Of a DNA stretch of 40,238 bases, positions 29,801-37,439 are shown one piece after another. The DNA is from a virus, in the IMG/VR virus record IMGVR_UViG_3300036791_000334, positions 1 through 40,238 of that record. The stretch is one strand, 5' to 3'. Each line of letters begins with the position of its first letter. The stretch's first letter is position 1. Both the position numbers and the translations under genes were made by a program. The notes beneath the pieces are model-generated. The model saw nothing but the letters and a program-made list of their open reading frames with translations. It did not search any database and was not told where the DNA came from.

Positions 29801-29829
29801 GGCGGCGGCCCGGCTCTCGGGCCGCCGCC
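29801..29829 (+). other. 12-bp GC hairpin after the capsid gene
   Basis: GGCGGCGGCCCG and CGGGCCGCCGCC pair perfectly around a 5-base loop. No T tract follows, so full termination is unlikely. Placed directly after the gene for the most abundant protein, it probably stabilises the upstream message or attenuates transcription. The GGAGGGGAAA ribosome site follows for ATG 29851. Confidence 0.5.
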
Positions 29830-29850
29830 CGAGCGGAAGCGGAGGGGAAA

Positions 29851-30150
29851 ATGGTCGACACAGAAGGTTATGTGACGATGGAAGACGGGCAGATCAAGAC
29901 GATCCCGCCGAATATGGTGCGCGTCGAGATCCTCTCGAGTTTCATCGGACACGATCGCCGAGTGCTCGAGCCCGGCGAGCGCGTCACGCTCCCGCGAGCG
30001 CTCGCGCTCTCGCAATGCCTGATCGGCACGGCGCGCGAGCTGACGCCCGCGGAGCTGGCCGAGGAGGCGCCGAAGCCAACGCCGCCGGAGACCGTCGAGA
30101 CTCGAGATCCAACTCTCACCACTCGCGAGCCGCGAGTGCGCAAGCGCTAA
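29851..30150 (+). CDS. small head-associated protein, unknown function
   Basis: 99 aa, strong ribosome site GGAGGGGAAA. The first ~70 residues are compact (MVRVEILSSFIGHDRRVLEP, then GERVTLPRALALSQCL). The tail is Pro/Thr/Glu-rich and ends RKR. Genes in this slot often encode head completion proteins; nothing more specific can be seen. Confidence 0.5.
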   Translation: MVDTEGYVTMEDGQIKTIPPNMVRVEILSSFIGHDRRVLEPGERVTLPRALALSQCLIGTARELTPAELAEEAPKPTPPETVETRDPTLTTREPRVRKR

Positions 30151-30163
30151 GGAGCTTTTTCCC

Positions 30164-30733
30164 ATGACGACAACTGTCAGCCAAGGTTCACAGAAGGCCG
30201 TCGCCGTATCGGCGGGGCTCATTCTCAGCGTGACCGCCGGCGCCGGCGGCGCGTGTGCGTGCGAAGAAGGCGTCGGGCGCTCGCCGCGCATCAACGTCGC
30301 CGCCGGCCTCACGCGCACCTTCGGGCCGTTTCCATGGGATCGCGTGCTCAACGTCTACGCGATCGGCGACGACGCGACCTTCGTGCTCAGCACCGGCGCG
30401 CAATCCGGCGAGCGCGCGACCTATGACTTCCCGGCCGCGAGTGAGAACAACGTCGACCCGGGCGGCGGCTGGCCGACGAACTTCGACCGCCTCGTGCTGA
30501 CTGCGGTCGGCTCGGCGGGCGCGTCCGCGATGACCGGCCTCAAGGCGGGCACCGACGGGCAGCGCGTCATCGTCACGAATAACGACGCCTCGAGCACGAT
30601 CACGCTCACGAATCAGAGCAGTTCGAGCACCGCGGCGAATCGTTTCCTCGCGCACGCGGACGTCGCGCTCACGACCGGCTCGTCGGTGCTCATCGAGTAC
30701 GACGGCACGCTCGGCTTCTGGGTCGTGCGGTAA
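30164..30733 (+). CDS. head or decoration protein, unknown family
   Basis: 189 aa with ribosome site AAGGAGC. Begins with a hydrophobic Ala/Gly/Val-rich segment (KAVAVSAGLILSVTAGAGGA), then a CAC motif. A beta-rich body follows (RVLNVYAIGDDATFVLS), and the C-terminal ~80 residues are Thr/Ser-rich strands resembling fibre or decoration domains (QRVIVTNNDASSTITLTNQS). It ends one codon before the next start. Probably a virion surface protein. Confidence 0.5.
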   Translation: MTTTVSQGSQKAVAVSAGLILSVTAGAGGACACEEGVGRSPRINVAAGLTRTFGPFPWDRVLNVYAIGDDATFVLSTGAQSGERATYDFPAASENNVDPGGGWPTNFDRLVLTAVGSAGASAMTGLKAGTDGQRVIVTNNDASSTITLTNQSSSSTAANRFLAHADVALTTGSSVLIEYDGTLGFWVVR

Positions 30734-31093
30734 ATGCCGACGCCTCTCGGTGAATTCGGCGGCGCACTCTCGACCGCATTCGCGGCTGATCTCAGCTCGA
30801 TTGCGGTCGACTCGGGCGTGCTGTGCCAGATCGGCACGGTGCAGTTCTACGCCGTGCCGGAATACATCGGGAAAGACGTCGCGCTCGCGATCGGGATCGC
30901 CGGCATGAGGGGCACGATCATCAAGTTGCACGCGACGACCTCGCAACTCCCGCCGCCGCCGCTCCGGGCGCAGACGCCGATCACCGTCGGCATCACGCCG
31001 GCGGTGCCCGCGGGCGTTGCGATGTTGGTCAAGGAAGCGTTTCTCGAGGCCGACGGCACGCTCACCGTGATCTTCTGTGAGCTGGCGCCGTGA
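30734..31093 (+). CDS. head-tail connector-region protein, unknown function
   Basis: 119 aa, ATG immediately after the previous stop, GTGA overlap with the next gene. Beta-type C-terminal half (AGVAMLVKEAFLEADGTLTV) and Pro-rich centre. By order (after capsid, before tail terminator) it could be a head completion or stopper protein. Family not recognised. Confidence 0.45.
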   Translation: MPTPLGEFGGALSTAFAADLSSIAVDSGVLCQIGTVQFYAVPEYIGKDVALAIGIAGMRGTIIKLHATTSQLPPPPLRAQTPITVGITPAVPAGVAMLVKEAFLEADGTLTVIFCELAP

Positions 31094-31521
31094 GCACGGT
31101 GCGCGAACAGGTCATGACCGCGGCGATCGCGCGCCTCAACGCCTCGCCGCCGTCGGGCATTCCCGCCTTCACGCGCACGCGCTTCGAGCCGTACGGCGCC
31201 GAGGAGTTGCCGGCCGCGACGGTCAAATGGCTCCGCGAGGAGATCGAGTACGAAAAAGGCGGCAAGTGGGGGCCGTATCGCCGCCGCGTGGCGACGATGC
31301 GCCTCTCGCTCTACTGCCTCGGCGATGAGAGCGTGCTCGATCCGATGATTGTTTGGGCGACCTCACAGCTCGACGGGCAATTCTCGCCGCTGATCGAAGA
31401 CTGCATCGAAGCGCTCTATGAGTTTCAGTACGCACTCGAGGATGAGCGCTACGTCGGCCTCGCGCTCGATTTCCGCATTCACTATCACACCATTGTCGGC
31501 GATCAGACTCGCGCGCAATGA
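31090..31521 (+). CDS. tail terminator, gpU-like
   Basis: 143 aa from GTG 31090. Pattern of tail terminators: an N-terminal helix (VREQVMTAAIARLNA), LPAATVKWLREEIEYE, a strand with RRRVATMRLSLYCLGDESVL, then DCIEALYEFQYALEDERYVG and a final F.I.Y.T strand (LALDFRIHYHTIVGD). Such proteins cap the tail tube and join it to the head. The order before the tube gene agrees. Confidence 0.6.
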   Translation: MSTVREQVMTAAIARLNASPPSGIPAFTRTRFEPYGAEELPAATVKWLREEIEYEKGGKWGPYRRRVATMRLSLYCLGDESVLDPMIVWATSQLDGQFSPLIEDCIEALYEFQYALEDERYVGLALDFRIHYHTIVGDQTRAQ

Positions 31522-31540
31522 CACCTAAGGAGCAACGCTC

Positions 31541-32335
31541 ATGCCTTCGATTATCGTGACCCCGAGCCTCTCGCCGAGCGGCGCTAATGAAATGATCGGC
31601 CGCGGCGTCGTCATGGTCGACCCGCTCGATCCGGTGACGTTGCTGCGCTCGATGAGCCTCCGACATGTTGGCAACGTCGAGAAGCTCGAGATCGACGACA
31701 AGGTCGAAGTAAAAGAGAAGTATGAGTCGATGGACCCTAACGGGCTTCTGTACGCGCGCGCGGTCACGCGTCAGACCGTGACGCTCAAACTAACAGGCGA
31801 TGAGATCACCGCCGACAACGTCGCCGCCGCCTTTAACGGCGTGCTGTCGACGATCACCGGCGCCGGCGGCTCACCGGCCGGCGAGACGATCATGAGCGCC
31901 GCCGGCCTCGTGCCCGGGCGCTACTACCAGCTCGCCAATAAGAACGTCGACCCCGCGACGGTGGCGATCGGCGGCCTCGTGCTCGGCACCGACTTCGTCG
32001 TGACCGATGCGCTCAACGGCGTGATCTACTTCCCGCCGACGGGCGCGGGCGTCGCCGGCACGGTCTACACCGCGAGCTATACATACGCAGCCTTCACGAT
32101 GCCGAAGGTGAATCTCGCCGCGGTGCCGAGCCTCGACTGCTATTGCGCTTTCTACGGTGCGCCGGTGAAGGGTCGCGTTTTCTTTCACGAATACTGGCAC
32201 GTGCAATTCACGCCGACCGGCAAGCTCGAGTGGATCTCGGACAATTTCGCGAGCTTCGAGCTTGAGGGGCTCGTGCTCGCGGACACCGTGAACCATCCGA
32301 CCGAGCCGATCGGCCGCATCGTACAGGTCGCGTGA
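31541..32335 (+). CDS. major tail (tube) protein
   Basis: 264 aa, ribosome site AAGGAGCAACGC. The N-terminal part has the beta-layout of tube proteins (MSLRHVGNVEKLEIDDKVEV, then RQTVTLKLTGDEITADNVAA). A middle insert (RYYQLANKNVDPATVAIGGL to YTASYTYAAF) looks like an extra beta domain projecting from the tube. The end returns to tube sequence (WHVQFTPTGKLEWISDNFAS). The position after the terminator and before the chaperones supports this. Confidence 0.75.
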   Translation: MPSIIVTPSLSPSGANEMIGRGVVMVDPLDPVTLLRSMSLRHVGNVEKLEIDDKVEVKEKYESMDPNGLLYARAVTRQTVTLKLTGDEITADNVAAAFNGVLSTITGAGGSPAGETIMSAAGLVPGRYYQLANKNVDPATVAIGGLVLGTDFVVTDALNGVIYFPPTGAGVAGTVYTASYTYAAFTMPKVNLAAVPSLDCYCAFYGAPVKGRVFFHEYWHVQFTPTGKLEWISDNFASFELEGLVLADTVNHPTEPIGRIVQVA

Positions 32336-32375
32336 CCGGCCGCCTCAACTCTCAACCTCGCAGGAGTATCCGCAA

Positions 32376-32771
32376 ATGGCAGGCTTTACACACAAGGTCG
32401 GCGTTAACTTCTCGACCGACGCCGGCACGATCACCTCGACGGTCGACACCTACGCGGTCGACTCGGAAGTGAACATCGACGAGACGGTCGCGATCTCGCA
32501 GACCGACAAGGAATATGACCTCGCGTGCAAGCATACGCAGATCAAGACGCTGTGCATTTACAGCGATCAGGATCTAACGCTCAAGTTCAACTCGACAAGC
32601 TCGCCCGCGCCGCTGATCGCACTCGTCGCGAAGAAGCAAATCGTTTGGACGGTCGATCACCTCGAGGCGAATCCGATCACGGCCGACTTGACGAAGGTCT
32701 ATGTGACCAACGCGTCGGGCACGAAGACGGCAAACCTCAAGATCCGCATCGGCCTCGACGTCGGCGTTTAA
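32376..32771 (+). CDS. tail-tube-associated protein, unknown function
   Basis: 131 aa, ribosome site GCAGGAGTATCCGCAA. All-beta sequence (STDAGTITSTVDTYAVDSEV, LCIYSDQDLTLKFNSTSSPA). It sits between the tube protein and a terminator, and may be a second tube or tail decoration protein. No family recognised. Confidence 0.5.
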   Translation: MAGFTHKVGVNFSTDAGTITSTVDTYAVDSEVNIDETVAISQTDKEYDLACKHTQIKTLCIYSDQDLTLKFNSTSSPAPLIALVAKKQIVWTVDHLEANPITADLTKVYVTNASGTKTANLKIRIGLDVGV

Positions 32772-32804
32772 CGCGCGCGACGCAGACATCAACCGGGAAA
32801 ACGG

Positions 32805-32857
32805 GGCAGCGCTGATAGAAACACTGGGGCCGGTGTCTCGGGCGCTGCCTTTGTTTT
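32805..32857 (+). terminator. intrinsic terminator after the tube genes
   Basis: GGCAGCGC (32805-32812) pairs with GCGCTGCC (32842-32849); an inner ACAC/GTGT helix lies in the loop. TTTGTTTT follows directly. It should reduce transcription between the abundant tube proteins and the low-copy chaperone and tape-measure genes. Confidence 0.75.
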
Positions 32858-32924
32858 CCCCTCAGGCGCGCACGGGGCATCGGCCTTAGTTATTTGGTAT
32901 TGCACACATCACGAGGGGAAACTC

Positions 32925-33470
32925 ATGCTGCTGGAATTCGAGGGCGCCGGAAAATTCCGGCTCATTACCAACGTATCGACCATCGAGCGCGACATTGCGC
33001 TATCGAACCTCCTCCGATCCTCCGGCGCGCAGGCCGCGATGTTGGAAGCGCTCACGGCCTCGGAAGAACCTGATGCTCGAGTGTTCAACGCGGTCGCGGC
33101 GTCGGGGCGGCTGTTCGATCTCTTGGGCGCCGCTCTTATGCCACTCGAGGACGCTCAGGCGCCGCCGCGCCTTTGGTGGCAAAAGCTCCTAAGGATCTAT
33201 CCGCCGGCGAGCGTCGGGCACGGCGGCGACCCGCTCAAGTGGACACCGGAGATAGCCGCCAACACCGCGGAGCGGCTGAAGCACGTCACGACACCGCAGG
33301 CAAAGCAACTGCTGACGCTCGCGGTCGTCGAGTTGGTTAAGGCTTTTTTTCTAGCCGGGCTGCACTCATTAGTGACTTCGCGGAACTCTTTGAGGGCGAT
33401 CGCCGAAAGAGTCGAGGCGCGGCCCGCTGGCGCGAACGGGGCGAGTATGAACTCGGAGACTGGTCACTAA
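32925..33470 (+). CDS. tail assembly chaperone G-like, with -1 frameshift to a GT-like product
   Basis: 181 aa, strong ribosome site GAGGGGAAACTC. Mostly helical (NLLRSSGAQAAMLEALTASE, TPQAKQLLTLAVVELVKAFF). It has the size and position of lambda gpG, just before the short T-like gene and the tape measure. At codons 140-142 the message reads GCT TTT TTT, a T7 slippery site. A shift by -1 there gives a 263-aa fusion with the next gene. Such chaperones coat the tape measure during tail assembly and are not in the virion. Confidence 0.75.
   Translation: MLLEFEGAGKFRLITNVSTIERDIALSNLLRSSGAQAAMLEALTASEEPDARVFNAVAASGRLFDLLGAALMPLEDAQAPPRLWWQKLLRIYPPASVGHGGDPLKWTPEIAANTAERLKHVTTPQAKQLLTLAVVELVKAFFLAGLHSLVTSRNSLRAIAERVEARPAGANGASMNSETGH
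33344..33350 (+). other. programmed -1 frameshift slippery site
   Basis: TTTTTTT in the phase T TTT TTT, the classical X XXY YYZ form. After a -1 shift the frame is open from 33350 through the start of the next gene to its stop at 33715, giving 121 extra residues with no stop codon. A hairpin (ACTCTTT 33385-33391 with AAAGAGT 33406-33412, enclosing GGCGATCGCC) lies 34 bases downstream and might stimulate shifting, though the spacing is long. Confidence 0.75.
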
Positions 33471-33715
33471 TGGTTCACGAGATCGCCGGCTACGATCCCG
33501 ACCGCATTCGCGCGGTGCTCAAGTGGCCGTTGCGCGAGGCGCTCTTGTGCTACGTCAACCAACTCAAGCGCGAGGCGCTCAGCGCGTGGCGGCACGCGGA
33601 GCTGTGCTACGCCGCAATCGCGCCGCACTCGGAGAAACCCGGCAAACCGCCGCCGCCGCCGAAGATCCTGCGCGGCGGCGATCACGGCGAGACTGAGGTG
33701 AGCCGCAATGGCTGA
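33470..33715 (+). CDS. tail assembly chaperone T-like segment
   Basis: 81 aa if translated from ATG 33470, which overlaps the stop of the G-like gene (TAATG). The frame extends upstream without stop to the slippery site, adding residues such as ALISDFAELFEGDRRKSRGA. The main product is therefore probably the GT-like fusion (32925-33715 with a -1 shift at 33344-33350). The C-terminus is Pro-rich (KPGKPPPPPKILRGG). It overlaps the tape-measure start by 8 bases. Confidence 0.65.
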   Translation: MVHEIAGYDPDRIRAVLKWPLREALLCYVNQLKREALSAWRHAELCYAAIAPHSEKPGKPPPPPKILRGGDHGETEVSRNG

Positions 33716-36290
33716 CGTTAACGAGACTCGCGTCCGATTTACCGCCGAGGGGATGGCGGAGGTCGTCGAGGCTTTCCGCAAGGTCGCGGCGGAGGGCAAG
33801 CGCTCGGCCGATGACACGCGCAACGCCTACAAGGCGCTTACGCAACAATTTCAAGACCTCGGTAAATTCCTGATCGGCGGGCTCGGGATCGTCGCGGTCG
33901 CCGAGCATCTTCGCGGGCTCTTCCGCAGCTCGATCGACACGGCGGAGGGGCTCAACCGGCTATCGAAGCAGACCGGGCTCTCGACCGATGCGATACAGGC
34001 CTTCCAACGGGCGGCACGCGAGACCGGGCTCAGCTCGGACGATGCGAACAAGGCGCTCGAGCGCTTCACGACCGCGACCGGCCGCGCCGAGGTCGGCACC
34101 GGCAAGTCTGCGACCGCGCTCTCGCAACTCGGCATCAAGATCTCGGACCTCGCGAAGCTCTCGCCCGATCAACGCTTGCTGCTGATCGCGACCGCGCTCT
34201 CGAAGATCACCGAAGAGAGCCGCCGCTCGGCGATCGAGGTCGCGATCTTCTCGAAAGGCGGCGCGCAGCTCGACGGTGCGCTGCGCGCGCTCGCGAAGGA
34301 GGGCTTCGCGCCGTTTATCGACAAGCTCAAGGAGTTGGGCGTCTTTCTCGACTCGGCCGCGATCGCCTCACTCGTGGCGCTCAAGGACAAGATGCGCGAC
34401 CTCGAGGACGTGCAGAAGGGGCTCGCGTCGCAGTTCCTTGTCGGCCTCGCGCCCGCGCTCGGTGAGATCGAGAAGCAATTCGCGAGCGCCGGCACCGGCG
34501 CCGACAACATGCGCAAGGCCGGCGAGCTGATCGGCACGACCTTTAAGACGGTGATCTTCGTGCTCGAGGTGGCGGGGCGCATCGTCGAGGCCGTCTTCAA
34601 TATCATCACCGGCAATATCGCGAGCTTTGCGAAACAACTCGATGACCTCGCGCACCTTCGCGTGCGCCAGTTCGCGAAAGACTTCGTCGACGGCCTCAAG
34701 GTCATCCCGACCGAGGCGAAGAAAACCTTCGACGACATTGTCAAGGGCGGCGCCGATCTCTTCGCGAATGTTGGCGACCCGATCAAGCTCGCCGAGGACA
34801 AGGGCGGCGGCAAAGCGACGCCGCCGCCGCCGGATCTGAAGCTCGGCAAAGCGCGCGAAGATTTTCTGAAGGCGATGCTCGACAAGGAGCTGAAGCTCTT
34901 CGAGGCGGCGAACCGGCTCGAACTCGAGGAGGCGCGTGCGCAGTATGAGGCGGGCGAGATCTCGACCCGGCAATACTACGAACGGCGCGCGGCGCTCATC
35001 AAAGCGGCGACCGACAAGGAGATCGAGACGCTCAAAAAGCGCTTCGAGGTCGAGCAGCAACGCCCGGTCGATCTGAATGACGCCGCCGGCGCGATCGAGA
35101 AACAGACGCGGCTGTATCAAATCCAAGCGCAGATCGAGGAGGCCGCGGCGAAGGGGCGGCTCGAGGCGGCGCAAAACCTGCGCGAAGAGGAGCGCGCGCT
35201 CGAGGAGGCGCACCAACGGCAGGAAGGCCTACAAATCAAGCTGCTCGAGTTGGAAGGAAAGAAAACCGAGGCGGCGCGGCTGCGATTGCAGCTCGAGGTC
35301 GAGCGCGCGGAACTCGAGGCGCGGCAGCAGGGCGCGACGCCCGCGCAGGCCGCCGCGATCGGCGCCGCGGCGCAACGCTCCGGGCAAGCGGAGATCGACT
35401 ACAAGGCCGCGGCCGAGCGCGCGAAGGCCGACCTCTCGATCCTCGAGTCGCAAAAGAAAGCGATTCAAAACGAGGTCAACGCCGGCACGAAGTTTCAGCT
35501 CACCGCCGATCAGCAAATACTCGCGCTCGAACGCGCGCGCCTTCCGGTGCTCGAGGCCGAGGCCGCCGCGATGCTCAAGGCCGCACGCGAGTCGGGCGAC
35601 GAACAGCAGCTCGCGACCGCGATCGCCTTTAACGAAAAGGTGAAGGAGATCAAAACCTCGACCGACACCGCGGCGCTCGCCATGAAAGAAATGCGCGCCG
35701 GCGTCGAAAACGCGATCGGGCAGGGCATCAATACCTTTTTGCAGTCAGCGATCAAGAACGTGCACAACCTCGGCGCGGCCTTCGACGCCGCGGCGAAGCA
35801 GATCTTTAACGACTTGATACAACTCGCGCTCAAGATCGAAGAGGAGAAGTTTCTCAAATGGATCTTCTCGGGCTTCGGCGGCGGTGAAGGCGGCGGCGCC
35901 GGCGGCGGCCTCGGGGCGCTCGCCGGCTTCTCGGGCGGCGGTGCGGTCGGAGCGGCGACCGGCGGCTACGTGCGCGGCCCGGGCTCCTCGACGAGCGACT
36001 CGATCCCGGCCTACCTCTCCGACAGAGAATTCGTCGTCGCGGCTCACGCGACCGAGCGCCCGGGCGTGCTGCCTTTCCTCGAGGCGATCAACCGCGGCGG
36101 CTCGCCGGTCATCGCGCCAAAGTTCGCCGCCGGCGGCATCGTCGGCTCGATCGGCTCCTCGCGCTTCCGCGGCGACATCCCGCGGCAGCAGGCTCCCGCG
36201 GTGCAGCTCAAAGTGCATCCCGAGGCCTTACACCTCACGCTGCGCGACTGGTTCGAGCGTGAGATCGCCGACATCGCGGCGAAGCGATGA
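33708..36290 (+). CDS. tape measure protein
   Basis: 860 aa, the longest protein in the window, directly after the chaperones. N-terminal part as in lambda-type tape measures (FRKVAAEGKRSADDTRNAYK, LNRLSKQTGLSTDAIQAFQR). It has hydrophobic segments near residues 260-320 (TTFKTVIFVLEVAGRIVEAV), then a long coiled-coil middle (about 380-640) rich in Glu, Arg and Ala. The Gly-rich end (GGGEGGGAGGGLGALAGFSG, then YVRGPGSSTSDSIPAYLSDR, EFVVAAHATERPGVLPFL) is the classic C-terminus. At about 0.15 nm per residue the tail would be near 130 nm. Confidence 0.95.
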   Translation: MADVNETRVRFTAEGMAEVVEAFRKVAAEGKRSADDTRNAYKALTQQFQDLGKFLIGGLGIVAVAEHLRGLFRSSIDTAEGLNRLSKQTGLSTDAIQAFQRAARETGLSSDDANKALERFTTATGRAEVGTGKSATALSQLGIKISDLAKLSPDQRLLLIATALSKITEESRRSAIEVAIFSKGGAQLDGALRALAKEGFAPFIDKLKELGVFLDSAAIASLVALKDKMRDLEDVQKGLASQFLVGLAPALGEIEKQFASAGTGADNMRKAGELIGTTFKTVIFVLEVAGRIVEAVFNIITGNIASFAKQLDDLAHLRVRQFAKDFVDGLKVIPTEAKKTFDDIVKGGADLFANVGDPIKLAEDKGGGKATPPPPDLKLGKAREDFLKAMLDKELKLFEAANRLELEEARAQYEAGEISTRQYYERRAALIKAATDKEIETLKKRFEVEQQRPVDLNDAAGAIEKQTRLYQIQAQIEEAAAKGRLEAAQNLREEERALEEAHQRQEGLQIKLLELEGKKTEAARLRLQLEVERAELEARQQGATPAQAAAIGAAAQRSGQAEIDYKAAAERAKADLSILESQKKAIQNEVNAGTKFQLTADQQILALERARLPVLEAEAAAMLKAARESGDEQQLATAIAFNEKVKEIKTSTDTAALAMKEMRAGVENAIGQGINTFLQSAIKNVHNLGAAFDAAAKQIFNDLIQLALKIEEEKFLKWIFSGFGGGEGGGAGGGLGALAGFSGGGAVGAATGGYVRGPGSSTSDSIPAYLSDREFVVAAHATERPGVLPFLEAINRGGSPVIAPKFAAGGIVGSIGSSRFRGDIPRQQAPAVQLKVHPEALHLTLRDWFEREIADIAAKR

Positions 36291-36505
36291 GCCTCGCGAT
36301 CGCCGGCGGCCCGATCTACGCCGACTCGACCGGCGTGCTCATCGTGCTCGCCGGGCCGCCGAATCGCGCCGTGACTTGGGCGCTCACCGGCTCCGGCACG
36401 CTCACGCCGCTCACCGACTACACCGACGCGCAGGGGCGCGCCGCGGCGAAGTTCGTGCCGAGCGCCGCGGGCGTGGCAAGTGTGAGCGCGACCTATGGCT
36501 CTTGA
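36287..36505 (+). CDS. stand-alone Ig-like domain protein
   Basis: 72 aa, ATGA-coupled to the tape measure and overlapping the next start by 11 bases. The whole protein is one bacterial Ig-like (Big_1) module: RAVTWALTGSGTLTPLTDYT, then DAQGRAAAKFVPSAAGVASV and SATYG. Ig modules on tails usually give weak glycan binding. The same kind of module appears in the two following proteins. Confidence 0.55.
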   Translation: MSLAIAGGPIYADSTGVLIVLAGPPNRAVTWALTGSGTLTPLTDYTDAQGRAAAKFVPSAAGVASVSATYGS

Positions 36506-37439
36506 GCTGCTCTTCGGGCCGGTAAACGTCGCGCGCAACGGCGTACAGGTCGGCACCTTCGGCGGCGGCCTCGCGGCGACCTACGTGCAAGGCCTCGGCC
36601 TTCTCGGCGTGCTGACGCCGACCGGCGGCTCGGCGGGCATGTATGCCGTGCAGCTCGACGGCTCGGCCTTCCCGCGCAGCTCCTACTCGGGCGCCTCCGC
36701 CGCACTCATTCCCGATCTGCGCCGGCAGCGCGGGCTCGTCGCCGAGATCGCGGTCGAGAAGTTCTACACCTTCAACGCGATCCCGGGGCAGCGCGACGAG
36801 GTGCAATGGCTCGGGCCGCCGTCGGTCGGCGTCTTCGGGCAAGCGCACGCCGTCGTGACCGATCGCTTCCTGCAATTCGATCTGCACGGTGCCAATTGGA
36901 GCAACCTCGACGACGCGCAGACATGGGCGCAGGAATACGCATGGAGCGGCTCGAGCCCGGGCGGCGTCGAGTCGATCTCGGTCGCCGGGCCGACCGAGCT
37001 GTGCGTCGCCTTCGGCACCGGCTCGACGCCGCAGATCAGGTTTTATGACTTCGTCGCGAAGAAGCAATCGAGGCCGACGCTCTTCGTGTCGGAGACGCAT
37101 CAAGGCGTCTGGTATGTGCCGAAGTGGGATCTCTTCGTCGAGCTGAAGAGCCGTCAGCTCAAGATACTCGCCAACGCCATACATCCCGCCTCGATCTCGA
37201 CGCCCGCCTTCTCGCCGTCACCGACCGCCGGGGAAGTGTCGACGGTGTCGGTCACGGTGCTCGGCGCGCAGAGCGAGCCGTGCGTCGGGGAGCTGATCGA
37301 CTGGACGATCACCGCGGGCGGCGGCTCGCTCTCGGCAACGCAATCGACGACCGACTCCTCGGGGCACGCGAGCGTGCTCTACATCGCACCGACGACGCTC
37401 GTCGGCTCAGTCACGATTCAGGCGCAATTGAGCTTTTGA
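36495..37439 (+). CDS. tail protein with propeller-like body and C-terminal Ig-like domain
   Basis: 314 aa from ATG 36495. The central part has repeated strand pairs such as FLQFDLHGANWSNLDDAQTW and IRFYDFVAKKQSRPTLFVSE, compatible with a beta-propeller or sandwich. Residues about 230-314 are a Big_1-like Ig module (VSVTVLGAQSEPCVGELIDW, then SATQSTTDSSGHASVLYIAP). It overlaps the next gene by one base (TGATG). Probably a tail-tip component; no named family. Confidence 0.5.
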   Translation: MALELLFGPVNVARNGVQVGTFGGGLAATYVQGLGLLGVLTPTGGSAGMYAVQLDGSAFPRSSYSGASAALIPDLRRQRGLVAEIAVEKFYTFNAIPGQRDEVQWLGPPSVGVFGQAHAVVTDRFLQFDLHGANWSNLDDAQTWAQEYAWSGSSPGGVESISVAGPTELCVAFGTGSTPQIRFYDFVAKKQSRPTLFVSETHQGVWYVPKWDLFVELKSRQLKILANAIHPASISTPAFSPSPTAGEVSTVSVTVLGAQSEPCVGELIDWTITAGGGSLSATQSTTDSSGHASVLYIAPTTLVGSVTIQAQLSF

